This document shows, piece after piece, positions 56,945-64,000 of a stretch of 64,000 nt of DNA. Below the pieces are notes generated by a model. It ran no database searches, had not been told where the DNA came from, and saw nothing but the letters and a program-made list of their open reading frames with translations. Source of the DNA: Aspidiotus rigidus (Eukaryota > Arthropoda > Insecta > Hemiptera > Diaspididae); contig JAVHKY010000003.1 in NCBI GenBank assembly GCA_035079385.1, positions 7,047,501 to 7,111,500 of the forward strand, in the 5' to 3' direction. The position numbers and the translations under genes are program-made. Each line of letters starts with the position of its first letter. Position 1 is the first letter of the stretch.

Positions 56945-57300
56945 GTTCAAGTCCTTCTCCTATCATGTATAGCTCGGATTGGACTTGGGAAAATTTCGAT
57001 CTTCGAGCTATATATGATAGGCGAGGGGTTTAGAGAGATTTCGACCTCCGAGCTATAATATCTGATAGGAGAGGGGTCTAAATGGAAATGTCGACTTTCG
57101 AACCATAAATGGAACTTGGAAAAATTATTATTTTCAGGCTGTATACACCATGATACAAGGGACTCAGAAAAACTAAAGAATCTTCAAAATTTCAATTTGA
57201 ATTCTCAATACCAAAACCAATTCGACCAATAGAACAGGTTCCTGCGTTCTTCGTTTAACTTCGTTAAGGAAGCTGTCATTTTTCCCGCGAAGATGCAAAA
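56945..57300 (-). repeat. 45-bp motifs plus ~95-bp module, reverse orientation
   Basis: GGACTTGGGAAAATTTCGAT, CGAGCTATATATGATAGG and similar words recur at about 45-bp steps from 56945 to 57130 (about four decayed units). They are followed by the reversed module TTCAATTTGAATTCTCAATACC...AACAGGTTCCTGCGTTC...CTTCGTTAAGGAAGC (57185-57290). Confidence 0.7.
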
Positions 57301-60300
57301 AATGAAGATCTCTTTCTTAGGCGTACATCCCTCAAAATCTTCACTAGTTTCTAAAGTGGTCGATGCCATTCGGAATTCTTGGCTGGTACAATTCGTGCGT
57401 CCACACGGACGCAAATTCTGGTTCACAAAATGTATCCTATTTAAGCTACGAGCCTAAACTCGATTAATATATTGGAAAGGAAGAAATTGGATTATTGATG
57501 TAGGCCCATATATGTTATAATACCGCGCAGAAATATTGCTGCTATAAACACCTCTGTAAATTAACGATTTCAATAAAATCGTTTTCAATGATGAAAACCT
57601 ATGGTGGCTGGAAATAAATTAAAAGCAGCTGCAAAAATTACTGTCATTTTTTTCCCTTAGAAAAGCTAAAATAGCGAGTTTTTGGCGTATAATTTTACAG
57701 ACATCTTATTACCATTTGATTTTTGTCAATTTGAATTGGGCGTTTTGACGTGCTGAACTAGAAGGACATTTTTGGCAATGATACTGTGTCGACCTCAATT
57801 GTGTAGGTTGGAACGATCAATAAGTCATATTGCGAGTTTTATAGGTATTAGTACGATAATTATATGAGCTATTTCTTCACTACTCGAGTGTGGATGTTTC
57901 AAATTACGAAATCATTTTTTATTTCTCTAATTTGGAAACTTAGTGGATATAGTATATGACCCATAATTTATTTAATGACCTTTTTTTTTTTTTGTTTTAT
58001 GTACTGTATCGTTCACTCGTATTGATTCCGCGATATATAAAGTCTTATCCATAAATTATGACACGACGTGCCTTAAAGAATGTCTGAGTGGTACATCAGA
58101 ATTAGTGTACGGCTTCTTTGTCGCAAAACCCGTAATTCGTCGCCACATTCGGTAAGTTGATCTAATTCTTTTTCCTGAATGTTATACATTAATTACAACT
58201 TACCATAAGTTACCGTAAATTCTTAAGTTCATTCACTGATCTCGGAGCAGTATTTATTATATTCTTATATACCTTTATCGTTCTGGTGAGTATAATGCTG
58301 CATAAAATATGTGCTGCGTAAACGACATTTCACGACATCTCTGAACGAAAATGACTGGTCGGTTGTCTGATAATGCTTATTCTGATCAAGTATAAGAAGT
58401 AGTCTAACCGAAAAACACGTTCGTACAGAATAATGAGAAAGAAAGAGTAAGTATTAAAAAAAAATTGTTTAACGAGTATTTGCACTTAAAACCGAAGCAA
58501 TACACAGCTCGGTCCGAAAACATAAACATATCAATGTTTGGCGGTCTTCTTATCTGGAAAAATCGATAACAGCCGTCGATCGGTACGGCCAAGACATAAA
58601 TCGCGACGCCGTTAAGTCAACTTAAAGTGGTCTCGGAATTAATTTACCTTCATTCTTCCCTCTTCGCGATTAACATCCTTCCACACCTACATATCTGTTT
58701 CTTTTTGGTCAGTATTTGATTTATCACGTATAGCACTGTCATCCGTACAAATAGTGCGCCAATAAAGAAATAATATGCAATTATCCGAGCATCAGCACTA
58801 CAAACCGCAGACATCGTCATACTTACCTGGAAGATTGTCAAACTGTGCGTTCTTTACATTTAAATTAGCTTTCATTTGGAATTTTTTCACAGTCCTCACG
58901 CGGATGTGTGCCGATTAATGTCTAGTAATTCAACATTCGCCGTCATCGGTCAAGTTCATTCTGTAGCTAACAGTGTTATCCATATAAAATACCTCGGGTT
59001 CTCGCTGTTTCCATAATTTTCAGATTTAAAACGCGTGAATATACGATAATATCGCCTGTTTTTACTTCAAAATTTTATTTCCTTCATTATTTTGATCGAT
59101 GTCGTTTCCGCCGTTTTTCTCATACCAACTAATCAATGCGCGTCATCGGTCGAAGATCTCCCTGTCGCACGTTATGTCAAATTTTCATTACCTATAGATT
59201 TTTTTATAATATCCGTAGGCATGGTATTCTATTGCAAAAATATCGCGAAACGAGATCTTGTATTTGTATGATCTATGAGAGTAAGATCGATTTTAGAATA
59301 ATTTTATCTCTTTTCGTGTAGAAGAAGATTCGGCTATTGCAGAAGTTCAAGCGCCTGTTCGCAGCGGACCATTCAGTACTACAAAAAATCTTAAATTTAT
59401 TATTTCATATTTTTGACAACTTATTCCTGTTACGATCACACGCAAGAAGTTCTATGTTTCGTAAGGCTCATAACGACTATTCAACTCGTAACTGCCAAAG
59501 AACTGGTTTGCGACGCGGAAACTCCACTTTAAGGTTTTTGCTAAACTAATTTCTACAAATTTACGAGCATACGAGGTTCTACAATTTTTTTTTTTTTCTT
59601 AAATTTCGCGAATTAATGTCTTGGGCCTCCGTCATTAAATGTGATTGTTACGTGAAGGGTGTCCCTGATAGTTACGCGGAGTGCTCACCGAGTGCAACAG
59701 AAAATGTTCAACTTGTAAAAAAGTGGTGTATCCTTGAAATTGAAGGCGCATCACACGTGTAGCGTTCCTAAGATATAAAATTCCAACTGAATATTACTCT
59801 GTAAATAATTTGACTTTCGTTTATTGCAGAGACGCTCGATAGGTTGAAAAATACACTAAAAATGTGCATCATTTAAGAATAACAATCTTCTACCTGCAAC
59901 ACACTTCGTGATGAACCAGGTTTTCACAGAGTCCTGTGACGAAATTCTTATGCTTGAATATTATATAGGAAAAAAAAAGTCGTTCGATAATACTCTTTCC
60001 TTCCGTCAACGTGCTATTAAGAATCGATGATTTTATAGTTTCTATAGTTGAAAATTTATGATAAAATTTTATGCATCCAGATTTCAAGTATGTGAACGTC
60101 GTCTGATCTAAAACATTAAGCACCAAGGCACTTTTCATTCAGAGTGCTATTTTACCTTGGAAAAATGATGGAATGATCTGCCGGAATTTTGATTTGAATT
60201 GTGTAACTCTCATTGATAGGAACCACAGGGTGTCCATTTGATCACTTTTTTGAACTCTGATGTCCCTTCTCTTTTTAGTTTACCCAAAAAGTACAAATTA

Positions 60301-60850
60301 CTAGAAATACGCAGAATTACTTCTTTTTCTCTCTCTGCTATTGATTTGTTCAAAAACTTCTTTGTACGAGTATAATTCGTGACAAGAAATTTTTTTGAAG
60401 TCCCTCCTAGAGTCAAGGTTTTCCGTATGTTCCTAGATATCCCCCTACCAAAAGTGATAGCGAACTCTCCGCTGAAAAAGAGTAGTGTAAATTACTTTGT
60501 TCATCTTGTCACCGATATCCTGGATCTCACGAAAATGATTCTCACCACCAATTTTCTTTGTGAATTGTCTTTGATACAAGAGGTGTTGACTTCATCCATA
60601 TTTGGTTCAAAATCACGAAGTGACTTGAATCATTCGCAATAGCTCGGCGAGTAGAAAAGTGAAGAAAAGGGAAGGGAAACAAATCAAAATTTCTTGATTC
60701 AAAGTGTCTTAGCTGCCCTAGACTATCCAAAACTATTATCTCCTTCCTTTCCCCGAAATTTTGTCTACAACAATCTTGAATTGTAAACGCTTGTGTCTTT
60801 CCACTTTGTCGAAAAATGTTTTGTGAGAGTCGTCTTCTCAGGCTATTCAC
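57300..60850. other. no gene recognised
   Basis: AT-rich sequence with T-runs (57980-57992, 59585-59599). Open frames are below 90 codons and carry no recognisable domain. Confidence 0.4.
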
Positions 60851-60854
60851 TTTC

Positions 60855-61007
60855 CAGGCGCGGATCCAAACGATCACTTTGGGGGAGGGAACATAACCCA
60901 AAAAAAGTCTGAAGGACCTTTTTTTTTTTACATTTTCTCCGGAGCTACAGATTTTTCATTGTTTTTTTTTTTGGGGGGGGGGGCATGCTCCCGTAGATCC
61001 GCGCCTG
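60855..61007. mobile_element. short TIR element, 153 bp
   Basis: Perfect 12-bp inverted ends CAGGCGCGGATC (60855-60866) and GATCCGCGCCTG (60996-61007). Such ends are common for small hAT-type non-autonomous elements, but no 8-bp target duplication is visible. The interior contains T-runs and a T-to-G homopolymer junction near 60963-60983. Confidence 0.6.
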
Positions 61008-61230
61008 CCTTTCTGTCTACCTCTTCCTGAATTGGTAGTTCTTCTGGAGCAGATCAAAACTTTCTTTACCTGTCTCTTCCTAAGTCGCCGTTTCCAACCT
61101 TGCATCAAAAATTTTGAATCTTATCGTCTAAAACATAGTCCCCAAAAATTTATCTCAAATTTTTCCCTCTTCTTTCACGCACTCAAGCCCTATTTTTCAG
61201 GAAAAATATTTCGATTAATCAGGGAGAAGA

Positions 61231-61764
61231 GTGAAATTTTTTACTCGAGGCAGAAAGATTTCATGGTTGTTGAATAAAAGAAAATACAATTACGTAACAA
61301 AATTTATTAGGCTCTCTTTACCTACAGGGGATACTGAACGAAGCTTTTCCGTCCGTTTCGATGAGCATAAGAAGGCGTTTAACACCAACCTAAAAAATAG
61401 AAAGTCCACGTTCGCAGAGCATTTAATTAAGGCTGGTCATCAGTTTGACCACAGTAAATGCTACCCTATTTGGTATGAACCTAGGTTCCTTCGTCGGAAA
61501 ACAATTGAGGACTTTGAGATTTGTTACCATTTGAAGCATGAAAATTACGTCCTCCCCTCCCTGAATATGAACTCGTCCCTACTTATTTTGGGCTGCTTCC
61601 TACTCAGTCATGCGAGGAAAGTGGAGAAATTTAAGAAGAAGAAGCCATGGTACCGCAAACCACGCAAGATCACCTCCTCCCTTCTCATTGACAGCAACGG
61701 CGAGGCTGACGAAAAAGAAGAAACCTTTGTTGATGGCCTGGCTTGGTTGGAAAGCGTCGATTGA
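61231..61764 (+). pseudogene. Penelope-like endonuclease C-terminal half (PLE4)
   Basis: Residues 38-73 read RSFSVRFDEHKKAF...STFAEHLIKAGHQFD, the second half of a GIY-YIG endonuclease of Penelope type, with its Arg, His and the AEH...GH segment. The GIY and YIG motifs themselves are missing: the frame reads into unrelated sequence before residue 30. The following lines (RRKTIEDFEICYHLKHENYV, then a basic tail) correspond to the C-terminal end of such proteins. The frame ends at a natural-looking stop at 61762. It differs in sequence from the endonucleases of PLE1 and PLE3. Confidence 0.7.
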
Positions 61765-61984
61765 TGACTCATTGACGTCTCTTGTCTATCAGCGTTCCCC
61801 CGTTGTCTCGTGTTTATTCCTGATCGTCTGTATGTAGTATACTTATTTATTTCCTATCGATTTTCTGTCACTTGTATTTTTATCGATCCGGAACTGGGGT
61901 GTTAACAATCTTATTTGTATACTTGCGATAACTGCGCAGTCTGTGTTGGTGAGAGAACCAGCTAGACGAATTTTCGATGATATG

Positions 61985-62145
61985 CGTATGGAAGAAAATT
62001 TCTCAATTCTGCTTCGATACCACCTCTAATCGAACCTTGCTGAAGAATATCAAAAAATTAGAGATATCATTAAGCACTTGAGCTGTGAGAAACTTTTTCC
62101 GGTACCATGTTTTTAATGGTCGCTTTCACGAGCGAAGTACACCCT
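61985..62145 (+). repeat. diverged right half of the TTAA MITE family
   Basis: TTCTGCTTCGATA, CGAACCTT(G)CTG, CCGGTACCATGTTTTTAATGG and ACGAGCGAAGTACACCCTA follow the same order as 20.18-20.33 kb (CTGCTTCGATA...CGGTACCATGTTTTACGAGC...AAGTAAAGCACTCCCTTAA). The left half is not clear. Confidence 0.55.
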
Positions 62146-62149
62146 AATA

Positions 62150-64000
62150 TAATGACGTCACAAGTTGTTGACGTCATCATTGTCAAATTTGGACGTTTTA
62201 TGATAACTTCATCTGACTTAGGTTGATGGCGTCATCAAAATCGGAGACGAACGCGAACCTTTTCTGAAGGTGTCCCACTCTTATGCACAACAGATGGGAG
62301 TTTCCCCGCTAAAGACTCAAAGAGTACGAAGTATTATTGTGGCTAGTTTTGTAGTGACCATTTTCGAATACACTCTGTACTCGAACTTCTCCTGTTTCTG
62401 TAAACTAGAATTTTGGAACTACATACCATTACCAAAACTTTATATGCAATACTTTAGTCTTTTCTGTAATTTTGATGGTATTTTAAGGTGAATTGTTTTA
62501 TAATCCCAAACCCCGCCCCCTGGCTACGCCCATTGAATTCCAGTATCATTTTGTAAAGTAGCGGCTGAAATCATCAAGATTTTTGGGATCATACCACATC
62601 TCAAAATTAACCTAGTTTTATCTGCTGTAACTCTTGTACTCAAAATCCAAATACTAATTTCATTGTGAATTTCCAACTAAAATATAAAATTTAAGAGGAT
62701 TTGGAAAATTTGCTTGTGGTAGAAATTTTTTTTTAGAATTTTCGTAATCCTCATTGCAAACCTGAGAAACGTTTGAAACGTTTCCGAGAAGCTGTTTTAC
62801 TTCTAATTTCTGTAAAGTATATTTTTTTTTTCGTACCTCCAGGCCAATTTTATGTACGGAAGATTCATAAAACTAAGTGCGTAATTTACGATCAATATTT
62901 TATTGTTCAGTACCTCCTCCTTTTTTGCCATTTTCAATGACGTGCTCTCCTTATCTCGAGCACTACTCCATCTTCTCGTTTCAAATTTTACGCGAGAATC
63001 AATAAAATTCACTTTTTAATTAAATTTTTCAATAATTTCATTTTCGATTGTTTCAAAATAACATCGAATGCGTTGTCATTTAAACGCTTGAAAAAATAAG
63101 AAGCACTGAGAATTCTTTTAGGTAATCAAAAATTCTACCTCTGAAATTGACGTGCTGTACACTAATTAATGGACCGTAGACGAGATTGAATACTAATAAC
63201 GTATACCTACTTATCTTCTTTCTGTGCTAATCTGTGTACCTATATCAAGTTACAAACGAGTCAAAGTGCTAAATCTTCGTTTTCGAATTCTTAAATCAGA
63301 GTGAAAGTGAGCCATAATTCGAGTTGAAACATTTATAATTGTACAGAACTAGGTGTTTCTTTTGGGCACCCATATACCTACCTGAAATGTTAATTTAATA
63401 CGTTATAATACAGTTCGTTCGACTTCCGCGTTTCGAAATGAATGTCACCTGATATGACAAGATTTGCTAAATCTAAATGTTAATCAATGAACAATTTGAA
63501 TAATGTTGCAGAATTTTTATTTTTTCATATTATTGCACATATTCTCTACTTTCATTTCGTTCGTGACAAGTATGATAACTAACTGATCATGCATTCAAGG
63601 CGGGAGTGAGTGGAACTATTTCTCAAATTTCATCGTTCGTACAAATTATGGCAAATCATAAAAATATTTATGTTCTCAGAAATTATGGTAGGTAGTGTTT
63701 ACTCGTTGTTTATAGAAAAAAAAAAAAAAATCGACGTGCGAAATGTCTTTAGGCATGGTTTGTGACTAGACTAGAAAACGAGAAATATAAGGGGGCGGGG
63801 GAGAGGACGAAACTAATGCAAAAAAAAAACGTTTTAAAGATCGAAAAACGTAAAAAATTTACAAAATAGGTTTAATTAAGGTGAGAAATCTGTCTTCGAG
63901 TTTTATTTCGGCATCATCAAGGTATATAAACTTGGTGACGACCGTTCTTTAATAGTAAGTTATTACCAAGTATATGATAAAGGTGTTTTGAATTTTTAAC
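62150..64000. other. paired TGACGTCA sites, otherwise no gene recognised
   Basis: TGACGTCA, the CREB/ATF consensus palindrome, occurs at 62153-62160 and again at 62169-62176, with TGGCGTCATC shortly after (about 62226). Nothing recognisable follows to the window end; an A-run lies at 63716-63730. Confidence 0.4.

Noticed and set aside
60379..60642. 87-codon plus-strand frame
   Set aside because: Overlaps a decayed 45-bp motif (TTTTTTTGAAGTCCCTCCTAG) and shows no domain.

Overview
The window reads as intergenic or intronic DNA from an animal nuclear genome, most likely an arthropod. It is AT-rich, with long homopolymers, short introns of 74 and 80 nt in the one spliced gene candidate, tRNA-derived SINEs, and an arthropod-like mix of transposable elements. 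I saw no bacterial-type gene organisation, no CRISPR array and no rRNA. I recognise no intact conserved host gene. Nearly everything identifiable is mobile-element material in various stages of decay. The species is not determined.

Layout. 0.3-0.85 kb: head-to-head tRNA-derived SINE copies. 5.0-7.05 kb: a Penelope-like element (PLE1) with 102-bp inverted terminal repeats, split reverse transcriptase and GIY-YIG endonuclease and hammerhead-like cores, lying between half-copies of a dispersed repeat. 7.6-8.1 kb: hAT-like relic. 10.4 kb: palindromic TA-flanked MITE. 11.3-11.9 kb: endonuclease end of a second PLE abutting a 155-183-bp-period satellite (11.9-12.55 kb). 13.9-15.3 kb: a third PLE with all three RT catalytic Asp. 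15.76-16.52 kb: a candidate three-exon minus-strand gene with phase-0 introns, a C2H2-like finger and one in-frame stop. 19.84-20.33 kb: TTAA-flanked MITE. 20.55-21.3 kb: ~280-bp tandem repeat. 24.58-25.74 kb: Mutator-like (MULE) TIR element carrying a gene fragment with a relative at 44 kb. 29.76-34.27 kb: cluster of MITEs, foldback elements and repeats. 37.25-38.81 kb: Ginger/KRBA2-like TIR element with a second MULE (containing a transposase fragment) nested in its right arm. 44.1-45.3 kb: LINE C-terminal relic, unknown gene relic and a tRNA SINE. 52.13-53.06 kb: inverted-repeat-flanked 45-bp minisatellite with a 136-bp higher-order period, followed by an RTE-like LINE relic (to 53.96 kb). 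55.45-56.28 kb: Ty3/gypsy integrase relic. 60.86 kb: short TIR element. 61.23-61.76 kb: endonuclease half of a fourth PLE.

The elements do not work together as a pathway. What links them is nesting and shared modules: a 45-bp motif, a ~95-bp module ending in CAGGGAACCTGTTTTATG, and CTAGTATA-rich repeats recur across the window on both strands. Long stretches between (for example 16.6-19.8, 26-29.7, 34.3-37.2, 40.8-44.1, 47.2-52.0 and 57.2-60.8 kb) contain only short, unconvincing open frames.
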